From NCBI GenBank assembly GCA_002747015.1, contig NVXI01000004.1, forward strand, positions 83,542 through 123,565: a stretch of 40,024 nt of DNA, in the 5' to 3' direction. Source of the DNA: Zetaproteobacteria bacterium (GTDB lineage: Bacteria; Pseudomonadota; Alphaproteobacteria; Micavibrionales; Micavibrionaceae). Made by a program: the position numbers and the translations under genes. Below the pieces are notes generated by a model. It made no database searches, had not been told where the DNA came from, and saw nothing but the letters and a program-made list of their open reading frames with translations. Of the stretch, positions 25,199 to 33,676 are shown one piece after another; position 1 is the first letter of the stretch; each line of letters begins with the position of its first letter.

Positions 25199-25696
25199 CT
25201 AACCTTTTGGAATGGCTAGATCATCACCAAGCTCTTGCGTAGAAATAGTATTTGAAAAAGACGGAGCATCATCAATACTAAACTTAATTACATTACCCTC
25301 TTTATCTGTCCATGACCCTTCTGACAGATCAATCGTGACATCGGGAGTATCGCTCATGTCATAACCATACAATGCTTGAACTTTATCAAATTCAGAACTT
25401 AAATTAGTCATGAAATTATTACCATCATTGTTAATGCGTATTGTTGCCGTTCTCTCTTCGCCTAACGATGCATCTATGTCACCTTTTTGACGATCGAAAT
25501 GGAATGCCCCATAAACACTAACTAACTTTCCCTCTCCACGCGCGTCGCTCATACGTTGAGCAACAGCAGGATCATTATCAAAACGTCTTTTCATTTCTGA
25601 CTTATCAAAAACAATACGCAAAACAGACTGCGCATCTTTTGACATGGTGCTAAAATCATCCTTAGTAAATGATCCTTTTTCTCCCATCTCTATCAA
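25199..25696 (-). pseudogene. 3' half of a frameshifted ChaN/Tiki-like gene
   Basis: Downstream part of the gene starting at 26355. The 165 residues from the nominal TTG at 25696 contain 'KLVSVYGAFHFD', corresponding to the second conserved Gly-x-x-His motif of the ChaN/TraB-Tiki superfamily. The frame is open upstream of 25696 and reads 'AQKEVENFLIEMGEKGSF', joining smoothly to the end of the upstream half if a single base is restored. No ribosome-binding site stands before the nominal start. It is either an inactivated gene, an assembly error or, less likely, a recoding site. Confidence 0.65.
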
Positions 25697-25704
25697 AAAA
25701 TTCT

Positions 25705-26355
25705 CTACCTCTTTCTGAGCAGTTTAGGGAATTTGGCAATTTCTTTGGTGCTACTATCCGTAACCTCTTCTATCTGCAATTTTGCGTTATAAAGTTCAGG
25801 ATTTTCTTTTCTAAACTCTCTTTTTGTCCTGCCTATTCGAAGAATTTGCTCTTGGTCACTTAACTTAGAAAAATTGGGAATATCATTAACCATCAAAGCC
25901 AGATGCTCAAGCAAAGGAATTTCATAAGCGGATTGTATAGCAAATTCTTTTTCCGAAAGATCGGGAAACATATGATTGCTTGACCTGATAGATATGCCTA
26001 ACTCTTTTGCCTGCTCAATAATACTCACTTCTAGTTCTAGTGCTCTTTCAAGATCAGGATTTTCATGATTGATCGTGCCATACATGTCTGTGACAAAAAA
26101 TTTCATAGTGTCTGATGTAATTTTATTATCATTATACATGTCAATAACATGTACAACTTCTGGCATAAGACGCTCAGTATCAATTACTGTAACCCCACAT
26201 TTTGCCATGGTTTGCATTACTTCTGGTCTGGCCAGAAACTCATATGAATTATTATTCGTATGAACATCACCAATAAATATATAATCATTATTGGTGCATA
26301 ATTCTTCAAGCATATTCCCAATTGTTGGCTTGGAATTATCCTTAAATGAAGGCAT
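25705..26355 (-). pseudogene. 5' half of a frameshifted ChaN/Tiki-like gene
   Basis: 216 residues. 'YIFIGDVHTNNNSYEFLA' (D30, H32) and 'VIDTERLMPEVVHVIDMY' match the first motifs of the ChaN/TraB-Tiki superfamily (Gly-Asp/Glu-x-His and an acidic strand end). Family knowledge: members include haem-binding lipoproteins and metalloproteases of the EreA/ChaN-like fold. The frame ends abruptly at 25705 with 'FPKLLRKR', while the matching second motif lies in the next frame downstream. The intact protein would have about 385 residues. There is no signal peptide, so unlike ChaN it would be cytosolic. Homology is inferred from motifs only. Confidence 0.65.
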
Positions 26356-26415
26356 AAGATAGTTTGTGAGGTCTAGACCCTATTAATTCAATTTATACTT
26401 AAACTCTTGATAACG

Positions 26416-26450
26416 TTACCCGCTCAAGCGTGATTCCGGGAACATGCACG
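26416..26450. repeat. Copy of the parB 3'-end sequence downstream of the small gene
   Basis: This 35-base stretch matches the last bases of parB (26831-26866) at about four positions in five, including both ends (TTA...CCG.TCAA.CGTGAT..CGGG.A..TG..). It lies directly after the stop of the gene at 26451. A looser relative is at 22246-22280. See findings. Confidence 0.45.
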
Positions 26451-26759
26451 CTAAACTTCTGGCATTAACTCTGGGACATGCTCTGCGCGAATACCGCCGC
26501 TTGTTACACTAATCATCATGCCCTTCAAATCACCGCCAAACACATGTGCGTTTTTTTGCTGTGATAATGTTTTAATCGATTCATCACTTAGCTGATCTGA
26601 ATTAACAAAACGATATGTCATCCCTTTGTAATCAACATCATGAAATGGCTTTTTCAGATCATCAGGATCTTGCGATTTTGCATACGTATCGCCAACCAAA
26701 ACATGGGCATCTTCAAATTTACCAATTAATAATGTTTTCTCATTTTTTGACTTCGCCAT
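26451..26759 (-). CDS. Small hypothetical protein
   Basis: A 102-residue protein starting at the ATG at 26759, with AGAGGA eight bases upstream. A TTG at 26780 would add seven residues but overlaps that site. It looks like a small alpha/beta protein: strands 'KTLLIGKFEDAHVLVGDTYA', 'YKGMTYRFVNSD' and 'KNAHVFGGDLKGMMISVTSG', with a helix 'LSDESIKTLSQQ' between. No family is recognised. It lies between parB and the frameshifted ChaN/Tiki-like gene on the same strand, with a 71-base gap after parB. The C-terminus 'EHVPELMPEV' resembles that of the HExxH protein at 22233. Confidence 0.6.
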   Translation of the reverse strand: MAKSKNEKTLLIGKFEDAHVLVGDTYAKSQDPDDLKKPFHDVDYKGMTYRFVNSDQLSDESIKTLSQQKNAHVFGGDLKGMMISVTSGGIRAEHVPELMPEV

Positions 26760-26830
26760 AAGAACTATCCTCTGTTTCAATGCAAACGCAGCGTTTACTT
26801 AACATATTATGCCCAGAGATAAAAGGACTT

Positions 26831-27763
26831 TTAGCCGTTCAAACGTGATCCGGGGAAATGTGCAAGACGGTGTAAAACCTCATCCAACTGATCCAGAGAT
26901 TTAAACTCAACAGACAGCTTCCCGCTTTTCCCGTCAGCGCTATCAATTATGACACGCATACCAAGGGCATTGCTGATGTCGTTTTCAAGTGCAACAGTAT
27001 CTGAATCCTTGTCACTTACCGCTGTGCTTTCTGTTGTACGTTTTTTCTGTGGAACACCCTTTTTATCCGCCGCCAGCTTTTCCGTCTGACGAACGCTAAG
27101 TCCTTTTAAAATCACTTGTTTTGCCAAAGCTTCCGGATCTTTCGCAGTAATCAACGCGCGCGCATGTCCCATGGAGATATCACCTGCGCCAACATGTGCC
27201 TGAACAACATCTGGTAACGTCAGTAACCGCACGGTATTGGTAATATGTGGGCGACTTTTTCCAACTGCTTTGGCAAGCTCGTCTTGGGTTAAGTTATAAT
27301 TATCCAACAAACGTTGATAACCCAAAGCCTCATCAATAACATTTAAATCTTCGCGCTGTAAATTCTCGATCAACGCAATTTTAAACGCGTCCAGCTCACT
27401 TATATCCAAAACAATAACAGGCACTTCATGTAGCTGCGCTTCTTGCGCGGCGCGCCAACGACGCTCTCCGGCGATAATTTCAAATTGCTCTGGATTGGAT
27501 GGGTTCTCACGCACCAGTAAAGGCTGTAACACACCATATTGTTCAATAGATCCGGCCAGTTCACTCAGGCTTTCGCTGCTGAAAATACGGCGCGGCTGGA
27601 ACTCACTGGGATAGAGCTGCTCAACACCTAAAGTTACGCGTTTACGCGCGCTTTCTGGCTCGCTCTCAATTTTCTCTTCTATTGCTGCAACGACAGAGGC
27701 GCTTTCTTCCTCATCAAACAGGGCGTTTAACCCAAGACCCAAACCACCTGATTCTGCTTCCAT
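26831..27763 (-). CDS. parB: ParB, chromosome-partitioning CTPase
   Basis: A 310-residue ParB with an AGAGG site before the ATG. The CTP-binding motif is 'GERRWRAAQEAQ', the central HTH is 'LTQDELAKAVGKSRPHITNT', and a C-terminal dimerisation domain ends 'HFPGSRLNG'. It loads at parS, slides as a CTP clamp and organises the origin; it normally works with ParA and SMC. Two parS sites lie within 7 kb, in mnmG and mnmE. Two oddities: the usual neighbour parA is absent between rsmG and parB, and the N-terminal ParA-contact motif reads 'GLGLGLNALF' where families show LG(R/K)GL. Confidence 0.97.
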   Translation of the reverse strand: MEAESGGLGLGLNALFDEEESASVVAAIEEKIESEPESARKRVTLGVEQLYPSEFQPRRIFSSESLSELAGSIEQYGVLQPLLVRENPSNPEQFEIIAGERRWRAAQEAQLHEVPVIVLDISELDAFKIALIENLQREDLNVIDEALGYQRLLDNYNLTQDELAKAVGKSRPHITNTVRLLTLPDVVQAHVGAGDISMGHARALITAKDPEALAKQVILKGLSVRQTEKLAADKKGVPQKKRTTESTAVSDKDSDTVALENDISNALGMRVIIDSADGKSGKLSVEFKSLDQLDEVLHRLAHFPGSRLNG

Positions 27764-27855
27764 TTTGCACCTCTATTTTAAAATAATTTTTTAGATTGAA
27801 TCATAGTAAGAAGATTCGTGAAATCCAGATAGAAAAATTCTGATCGCGCAAGAGG

Positions 27856-28482
27856 TTATGCACAAGTCAAATTTTCGATAAACAGCAATTGCGCGCTATC
27901 ATCTGTCAAACTAGGGACTGATCTGTAACCGAAAGAATAGCGTTTTTGCGCCTGTGTAATCTCTTCATCCGCACGCCCCCCCTTCATAAAACAAAAGCGA
28001 ATATCTGTATTCTCTTGCGCCCAAGGCAGGCAATAATCAAATAATTTCTCCAAAGAAGACAAGGCACGTGCGGTTACAAAGTCAGGGCAAAAATCACCTG
28101 TCACGGCCTCCACGCGTTTGGTATGGATCGTGACATTTGACGCACCCGTTTCCCGCGCAACGCTGCGCATGAATTGTCCTTTTCGCTCATCTGACTCAAC
28201 AAGATGCACGTCTAAATCGGGGTTCATGATCGCCAAGACCAACCCAGGGAACCCGCCGCCGCACCCTAAATCCGCATATATCTTTGTACCCTCTGGTATC
28301 TCTTTGGAAAGCTGCGCGGAGTCAATGAAATGTCGGTGCCATGCTTGGTCGATGCTTTTAGAGCTGACCAGATTGATTGTCTTGTTCCATTTCAGCAACA
28401 GCGTATGATAGATCTCAACCTTCTCAAATGCCTCGTCCGAGATCTCAACCACCTTCTTAAAATCACTCTTTTGGTAAATCAT
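27856..28482 (-). CDS. rsmG: RsmG, 16S rRNA G527 N7-methyltransferase
   Basis: Start at the ATG at 28482 ('MIYQKSDF'); the longer frame runs back into the preceding gene. It has 208 residues, normal length. The SAM-binding motif is 'YADLGCGGGFPGLVLAI'; 'HFIDSAQL', 'LVESDERKGQFMRSVARE' and 'VTARALSSLEKL' are family blocks. It methylates N7 of G527 in 16S rRNA. It follows the MptE-like gene by 13 bases and precedes parB by 92 bases, where parA would be expected. Confidence 0.96.
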   Translation of the reverse strand: MIYQKSDFKKVVEISDEAFEKVEIYHTLLLKWNKTINLVSSKSIDQAWHRHFIDSAQLSKEIPEGTKIYADLGCGGGFPGLVLAIMNPDLDVHLVESDERKGQFMRSVARETGASNVTIHTKRVEAVTGDFCPDFVTARALSSLEKLFDYCLPWAQENTDIRFCFMKGGRADEEITQAQKRYSFGYRSVPSLTDDSAQLLFIENLTCA

Positions 28483-28495
28483 TTTATTTGCACTC

Positions 28496-29362
28496 TTATT
28501 CAGGATCAAACGTATTATCATTATCCAGATGGGCATTATGATCGTTACCCACCGCAACATCATTTATTAAGCCGGCATTCACTGACTTACCAAAAAACTC
28601 CATTTTGATGTCAGGATAATCATCTCTAAATTGAATAAGGTCGTCTGTTTGCTCGTTATAGAACCCTTTATCAACAGTAAAATTCCGTCCATCCTCTAAT
28701 ACAATCAGTATCTCACTCGGTTTAAAGTCAGGGACATCATATGAATATGACGTAGAGCTGTCCACGCCATAGAATTGAAACTCTTTACGATCCAAAAGGC
28801 CTGAAAATACAGCCAAACCAGCTGTCGCAGACGTACTGCCAACACCTAATAAGTTATCGGCGTTTTGATCGATGCCCTCTATATAGCCATTCACCGCAAA
28901 AACCTTCGCGCCAACGTCTTGGATTTTCTGGAATATCGCGGGATCTGACTGCGCCGCAACAATATAGGTGATGTCTTCTTGTGGTTCGATATATTCGCAC
29001 ATAGTATCTGCCGCAAAACCAATAACACAATACTCGACACCTGTTAAATCCCCATCAGTGATTTTTTTATGGGCACTGCCTGTTACGACCTTAATAACGT
29101 CATTATTTTCATTTAAATTTTGCAAGATCGTTTTGCCATTATCATCATCGTCTCTGAGGGTGGGGCCGCCACCAATAAGCGCAATTGGGCGCTTATCATT
29201 CATTAATTCTGGCAATTGGTCTGCCGCCAAGAAAGGCACGCCCATATCAACAACGGCGTTATAATTACTGCCCTCGATTAAATCACTTTTATTTAAAAAT
29301 TCGAAATTCTCACGTTCACGCAAGGCATCCTTTGGACTTAATTCTGAATATTTGACGGTCAT
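28496..29362 (-). CDS. MptE-like (DUF115, 6-hydroxymethylpterin pyrophosphokinase-like) protein
   Basis: Start at the ATG at 29362, nine bases after AAAGGG (288 residues). The core resembles the MAF/DUF115 MptE-like Rossmann domain: 'RPIALIGGGPTLRD', 'VIKVVTGSAHKKI', 'YCVIGFAADTMCEYI', 'STSATAGLAVFSGLL' and 'FQFYGVDSS' correspond to its glycine loop, GSA...L segment and later G.D motif. Family knowledge: members include archaeal pterin pyrophosphokinase and flagellin or surface-glycan transferases (MAF). The N-terminal 70 residues and acidic C-terminus are extra. It is inserted between mnmG and rsmG, which are usually direct neighbours, so it is likely cotranscribed with them. The substrate is unknown. 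Confidence 0.7.
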   Translation of the reverse strand: MTVKYSELSPKDALRERENFEFLNKSDLIEGSNYNAVVDMGVPFLAADQLPELMNDKRPIALIGGGPTLRDDDDNGKTILQNLNENNDVIKVVTGSAHKKITDGDLTGVEYCVIGFAADTMCEYIEPQEDITYIVAAQSDPAIFQKIQDVGAKVFAVNGYIEGIDQNADNLLGVGSTSATAGLAVFSGLLDRKEFQFYGVDSSTSYSYDVPDFKPSEILIVLEDGRNFTVDKGFYNEQTDDLIQFRDDYPDIKMEFFGKSVNAGLINDVAVGNDHNAHLDNDNTFDPE

Positions 29363-29420
29363 ACCTAAGCACCCTTTCAATCATTGATCTATTCGACAGA
29401 GATTAGCACCGCACGCACAG

Positions 29421-31331
29421 TCACGCCATTCTTCTTTTCTTTGACGCTTTTTGAGACGGTTTCTTAACATAGCGCAACAAAGCAACCACGGCCGCAGGCG
29501 TAACACCCGGAATACGCGACGCTTCCCCCAGTGTGATTGGGCGCACATGTTCCAACTTCTGACGTACTTCGTTTGACAAGCTGCCAATCTCTCCGTAGTC
29601 CAAGCCCTTAGGCAGCATCAAGTTTTCATCCTTGCGGAACGCCGCTATATCCGCATCATGGCGATCCATATATCCTGCATACAGGGCATCAATCTCTATT
29701 TGCTCACGAATATCAAGCGCAACATACGCTAGCTCTGGCCAGATCGCCGCCAAATCATCCCATGTGATTTCCCGATAAGACAGTAAAGCCGAGACACTGC
29801 GGCGCACGCCATCCTTGTTCACGCGCACACCTTTTTTCTCAAGTTCATTGGGTGTAGCACTTAATGTTTTTGCCATGTCTCGTGCAATTTTAAGAGCTTT
29901 TGATTTTTTCTGCCATATCTTGGCACGAAATTCACCAACGCACCCTGCGGCAATACCTTTATCCGTTAAGCGTTGGTCAGCATTATCGCTACGCAAGCGC
30001 AAGCGATACTCTGCACGGCTGGTAAACATGCGATACGGCTCTGGCGCGCCTCTGGTCGTTAAATCATCAATCAAAACACCAATATAGGCATCGGCACGAT
30101 CAAGGATAAAAGTCTCGGTTGTTTCACGTGAAACGCTACGATTCAGTGCGTATATCTGCTTTGCGGCATTAATGCCCGCCATTAATCCTTGCGCCGCGGC
30201 TTCCTCATATCCTGTTGTTCCATTGATTTGCCCCGCTAAAAACAAGCCGGGTAACCTCTTGGACTCCAGCGTTTTCTTCAAATCCCGCGGATCACAGTAA
30301 TCATATTCAATTGCATAGCCCCATTCGATCACTTTTACATTTTCCAACCCTTTAATTGAGTGAATAAATGCATCCTGCACATCAATAGGCAAAGATGTTG
30401 AAATCCCATTGGGATAAACCGTGTCATCATCCAAGCCCTCTGGCTCTAGGAAAATTTGATGGCGGGATTTATCGGCAAAGCGGCTCACCTTATCCTCGAT
30501 TGACGGGCAATAGCGTGGGCCAGTCGATTCAATTTGCCCAGAATACATAGGGGAGCGCTCTAAATTATCTCGAATAATCTGATGTGTTTGCGCGTTCGTA
30601 TGGGTGATATAGCATGGAATTTGCGGCACTGTTATTTTATCATTCAGATAAGAAAACGGAACAGGGGTCTCATCGCCGGGCTGTTCGTCCAGAATATCCC
30701 AGTTAATCGTCCGCCCATCAAGGCGCGCAGGCGTACCAGTCTTTAGGCGGCCCAAGGGAAACCCAAGACGCTCTAGCGTTTCTGCCAGCCCGATTGTTGG
30801 CGCTTCTCCAACACGGCCTGCTGGTTTCATTTCTTCGCCTCGGTGAATAATACCGCGCAAAAACGTACCCGTCGTCAGAACAACAGCCTGACAAGCATAC
30901 TCAACATCATCCAGTGTCTTTAAACCGCATATCTCGCCATCATCATCAAGGATCAGGTCATCCGCCGCCCCCTCAATCAATGACAAATTAGGGTATGAGC
31001 CCAAAATTTCCTGCATCGCATTCAGGTAAAGCTTGCGGTCTGCCTGCGCCCGTGGGCCACGAACCGCCGGCCCTTTAGAGGCGTTAAGCATACGAAACTG
31101 TATGCCTGAGCGATCAATAACCCGCGCCATCACACCATCTAGCGCGTCAATTTCACGCACCAAATGCCCTTTGCCAAGCCCGCCAATCGCTGGATTACAT
31201 GACATTGCGCCAACCGTGGCAAGCTTATGCGTCAATAATGCCGTTTTCGCACCGGTGCGCGCAGCAGCAGCGGCAGCCTCACACCCTGCATGCCCTCCAC
31301 CGACGACAATGACCTCAAAATCCGTATTCAT
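29421..31331 (-). CDS. mnmG: MnmG (GidA), tRNA U34 modification enzyme, FAD-binding subunit
   Basis: Start at the ATG at 31331 ('[20 protein letters not shown]'), matching the family start; 636 residues. FAD-binding '[20 protein letters not shown]', '[20 protein letters not shown]', 'RAQADRKLY', '[11 protein letters not shown]' and '[16 protein letters not shown]' are characteristic. With MnmE it installs 5-carboxymethylaminomethyl or aminomethyl groups on tRNA wobble U34. The C-terminal helical domain ends with a Lys/Arg-rich tail. A near-perfect parS (30120-30135) lies inside the gene. The MptE-like gene follows after 58 bases. Confidence 0.98.
   Translation of the reverse strand: MNTDFEVIVVGGGHAGCEAAAAAARTGAKTALLTHKLATVGAMSCNPAIGGLGKGHLVREIDALDGVMARVIDRSGIQFRMLNASKGPAVRGPRAQADRKLYLNAMQEILGSYPNLSLIEGAADDLILDDDGEICGLKTLDDVEYACQAVVLTTGTFLRGIIHRGEEMKPAGRVGEAPTIGLAETLERLGFPLGRLKTGTPARLDGRTINWDILDEQPGDETPVPFSYLNDKITVPQIPCYITHTNAQTHQIIRDNLERSPMYSGQIESTGPRYCPSIEDKVSRFADKSRHQIFLEPEGLDDDTVYPNGISTSLPIDVQDAFIHSIKGLENVKVIEWGYAIEYDYCDPRDLKKTLESKRLPGLFLAGQINGTTGYEEAAAQGLMAGINAAKQIYALNRSVSRETTETFILDRADAYIGVLIDDLTTRGAPEPYRMFTSRAEYRLRLRSDNADQRLTDKGIAAGCVGEFRAKIWQKKSKALKIARDMAKTLSATPNELEKKGVRVNKDGVRRSVSALLSYREITWDDLAAIWPELAYVALDIREQIEIDALYAGYMDRHDADIAAFRKDENLMLPKGLDYGEIGSLSNEVRQKLEHVRPITLGEASRIPGVTPAAVVALLRYVKKPSQKASKKRRMA
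30120..30135. promoter_or_regulatory. parS site inside mnmG
   Basis: TGTTTCACGTGAAACG matches the bacterial parS consensus TGTTTCACGTGAAACA at 15 of 16 positions, including the whole 14-base palindromic core. It lies 2.4 kb from parB. parS sites inside mnmG are common near the origin in other bacteria. Confidence 0.9.
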
Positions 31332-31420
31332 GCCTAAAATTCCTTTATCTCTGCGACTTCTATACATTTTTCTTGCAATATTATCCAGAAAAGAATTATA
31401 TAAATGGAAGCAAGCGGCGA

Positions 31421-31993
31421 ATGGTACTAATAATTATGATTCAAGAACTTTTTAATAAACTTAAAGTCATGATCAACAATCATGGAAAAGAAGAGCATCA
31501 AATCATCCATGATGACTTTGAAGCTCAATTCGGAAAAAGCGGTCAAACATTGGTAGAGCGTATCGCCTTGTCTCCTGAACTTAATGGTGAAGACAAAGAG
31601 AATCCTGAAGATTATTATGAAGGTCTTAATTACTCTCTTCCTATCATTATGTATATAATGAAGCGCACTATGGAAGAGGAAGAAGCCCTAGAAGAACAAG
31701 GCTACGCTGACACCTCTGCATCTTTATCCACCTTAGATACTCTGAACGAGCCGGATCCTCTTGACGGACAAACTCCGTATCAAGACCACTTGAATAATAG
31801 CTACACCGCTTTAACAGAAGAAATCATCGAAACTCACCAGAAACACGATGAGACACTCAAAATCGAAGACATCCGCATACCATCACAAGAATTCATTGAA
31901 AACCTTACAAATGACAATATTTCTAAAATTATCGCGCTAAACCCAGATATTGAACACACACACGAACATAGTGATTTCACTCAAGATATTTAA
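31421..31993 (+). CDS. Hypothetical acidic protein
   Basis: About 190 residues from the ATG at 31421 ('[15 protein letters not shown]'); the ATG at 31436 is an alternative and no ribosome-binding site is strong. It is highly acidic and helical, rich in Glu/Asp, with a His-rich patch near the end ('[10 protein letters not shown]'). A block '[34 protein letters not shown]' may form a helix pair (first part seen as '[17 protein letters not shown]'). No family is recognised. It is divergent from mnmG (starts 89 bases apart) and converges on mnmE with a 7-base gap, so it interrupts the usual mnmE-mnmG pair. Confidence 0.6.
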   Translation: MVLIIMIQELFNKLKVMINNHGKEEHQIIHDDFEAQFGKSGQTLVERIALSPELNGEDKENPEDYYEGLNYSLPIIMYIMKRTMEEEEALEEQGYADTSASLSTLDTLNEPDPLDGQTPYQDHLNNSYTALTEEIIETHQKHDETLKIEDIRIPSQEFIENLTNDNISKIIALNPDIEHTHEHSDFTQDI

Positions 31994-32000
31994 TTTTTAT

Positions 32001-33338
32001 CTACTTACCAATACAGAAATCCCGAAAAATAACATCCAGTAAATCTTCAACGTCCACCCTGCCTGTAATTCGTCCCAAGTGACGTACAGCAAGGCGCAAA
32101 TCCTCGGCTGTCAACTCTGGCAATGGCGCCTTCAAACAACGATCAAGCGACGCACGGCAATCCACCAAGGCATCTCTGTGGCGTTGTCGGGTTAAAGCTG
32201 GTGCTTCATTCTTACCAACCAAGCCACGAATAACCTGTGTTAAACGCTCCAGAAACTCTGTTATGCCTTCATTTCTAACAACAGAGATACGCAATGGGTC
32301 GCCAGGGTGATTTAATTTAATTTCTTTATCTACCTTATTCATCACCACAATTGTATTTTCTTGTTGTTCTAGAGCCAAACTATGCTCATCCGGCTTACCC
32401 CACGTTGCATCATACAAAATAACGCGAATATCTGCCTCTTTTGCAATTTTCAACGCACGCCTAATCCCCTCAGATTCAATTAAGTCTTGCCCCTGCGCAC
32501 CGATCTGCTCTGGGCGCAAACCTGCTGTATCAGACAAAATAACCGGATAACCGCCGATATCAAGGTGTGCCTCAATCACATCGCGTGTTGTGCCCGCAAT
32601 GTCCGAAACAATCGCCACATCACGCCGCGTCAAAGCATTAACCAGAGACGACTTACCTACATTTGGTGCGCCAATTACTGCGACATGAATACCGTCGCGC
32701 AGACGCTCTCCTCTGCGGTTGTCATTTAGATGCGCGTCAATCTCCGCAGTCATTTCAATGATTTTTGGTGTTATTGTTGGCAAAATACTATCTGGCAAAT
32801 CCTCATCCGGAAATTCAATCTCTGCCTCAACATAGGCCAGTATCTTGGTTAAACCCTCACGCCAGCCATCATATATTTCCGCCAATGCGCCACCCATCTG
32901 CAACAAAGCCTGATCTTTCTGAAGCTGGGTTTCGGCATGGATAAGATCAGCAATGGCCTCTGCTTCAGTTAAATCCATTTTTCCGTTTTCAAATGCACGG
33001 CGTGTAAACTCACCCGGCTCTGCCATTCTATAATGATCTAACGCACCAAGCGCATCCAAAACGCCCTGAACCACCGCAGTACCACCATGCAAGTGATACT
33101 CGACGACATCCTCACCAGTATAGCTATATGGTGATTTAAACGCCACAACAATGGCATTATCCAAGGTTTCACGTGAAACGGGACGTATCAATTTACGCAA
33201 AAGGGCGCGACGATAAATAACATCCGCATCATTTGTAAATGCCTTGAGGCTTTCCAGTGCATGCATGCCGGAAACCCGAACAACCGCAACACCGGCTTGC
33301 CCGCGTGCGCTTGCCAATGCATAAATTGTATCAGTCAT
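32001..33338 (-). CDS. mnmE: MnmE (TrmE), tRNA U34 modification GTPase
   Basis: A 445-residue protein. The N-terminal domain starts 'MTDTIYALASARGQAGVAVV' and has 'LRKLIRPVSRET', and the G domain has 'GAPNVGKSSLVNAL', 'DTAGLRPEQ' and 'VVMNKVDK'. The C-terminus is the essential 'FCIGK' motif. It is the MnmG partner in wobble-uridine modification. A parS core lies inside the gene (33165-33180). The ATG overlaps the end of the DUF6489-like gene by eight bases, suggesting translational coupling. mnmG lies 670 bases downstream across a plus-strand gene. Confidence 0.98.
   Translation of the reverse strand: MTDTIYALASARGQAGVAVVRVSGMHALESLKAFTNDADVIYRRALLRKLIRPVSRETLDNAIVVAFKSPYSYTGEDVVEYHLHGGTAVVQGVLDALGALDHYRMAEPGEFTRRAFENGKMDLTEAEAIADLIHAETQLQKDQALLQMGGALAEIYDGWREGLTKILAYVEAEIEFPDEDLPDSILPTITPKIIEMTAEIDAHLNDNRRGERLRDGIHVAVIGAPNVGKSSLVNALTRRDVAIVSDIAGTTRDVIEAHLDIGGYPVILSDTAGLRPEQIGAQGQDLIESEGIRRALKIAKEADIRVILYDATWGKPDEHSLALEQQENTIVVMNKVDKEIKLNHPGDPLRISVVRNEGITEFLERLTQVIRGLVGKNEAPALTRQRHRDALVDCRASLDRCLKAPLPELTAEDLRLAVRHLGRITGRVDVEDLLDVIFRDFCIGK
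33165..33180. promoter_or_regulatory. parS site inside mnmE
   Basis: GGTTTCACGTGAAACG contains the complete 14-base palindrome GTTTCACGTGAAAC; only the two outer bases differ from the parS consensus. It lies 3.0 kb from the mnmG site and 5.4 kb from parB. Confidence 0.85.
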
Positions 33339-33588
33339 TATTTTCCGGCTTTTCCGCAGTATTTACCCCCATTTGGGACCAGAACATTTTTTGCATATCA
33401 CCAATACCTTGCATTGTCGCAGGCATCCATGTCTTCACCATTTCCTCTGGACTAAGATTACGAATATTATCCTGCATTTTTTGTTCCAATTCCTCCATAA
33501 CCCGCTCCTGCATACGCGCAACGTTTGGTAAACCGACAAAGGCGCGTGCTTCCTCTGGTGTGCATTCGATGTCAAAATTGAATTTCAT
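33331..33588 (-). CDS. DUF6489-like small protein
   Basis: An 85-residue protein resembling a small conserved alphaproteobacterial family (DUF6489): 'CTPEEARAFVGLPNV', 'MQERVMEELEQKMQ', 'NLSPEEMVKTWMPA' and 'IGDMQKMFWSQMG'. It is soluble and helical, and family members have no known function to my knowledge. It overlaps the mnmE start by eight bases and is probably cotranscribed. It is divergent from the eight-CxxC gene with an 88-base gap. Confidence 0.85.
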   Translation of the reverse strand: MKFNFDIECTPEEARAFVGLPNVARMQERVMEELEQKMQDNIRNLSPEEMVKTWMPATMQGIGDMQKMFWSQMGVNTAEKPENND

Positions 33589-33676
33589 TGTATAACCCCC
33601 CTGGATTCGGTAATATTGCTAAATATTTATCTGTTATTTATACAGATTTTCTCAATAGAAGCCAGAGGCTATCCCT

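Noticed and set aside
25696..25730. Programmed -1 frameshifting in the split ChaN/Tiki-like gene
   Set aside because: No X-XXY-YYZ slippery heptamer or stimulatory structure is evident near the join; mutation or assembly error is simpler.
27856..27864. DnaA-box-like TTATGCACA at the rsmG stop codon
   Set aside because: A single 9-base word in coding sequence is expected by chance; no cluster of boxes or AT-rich unwinding region suggests oriC in the window.
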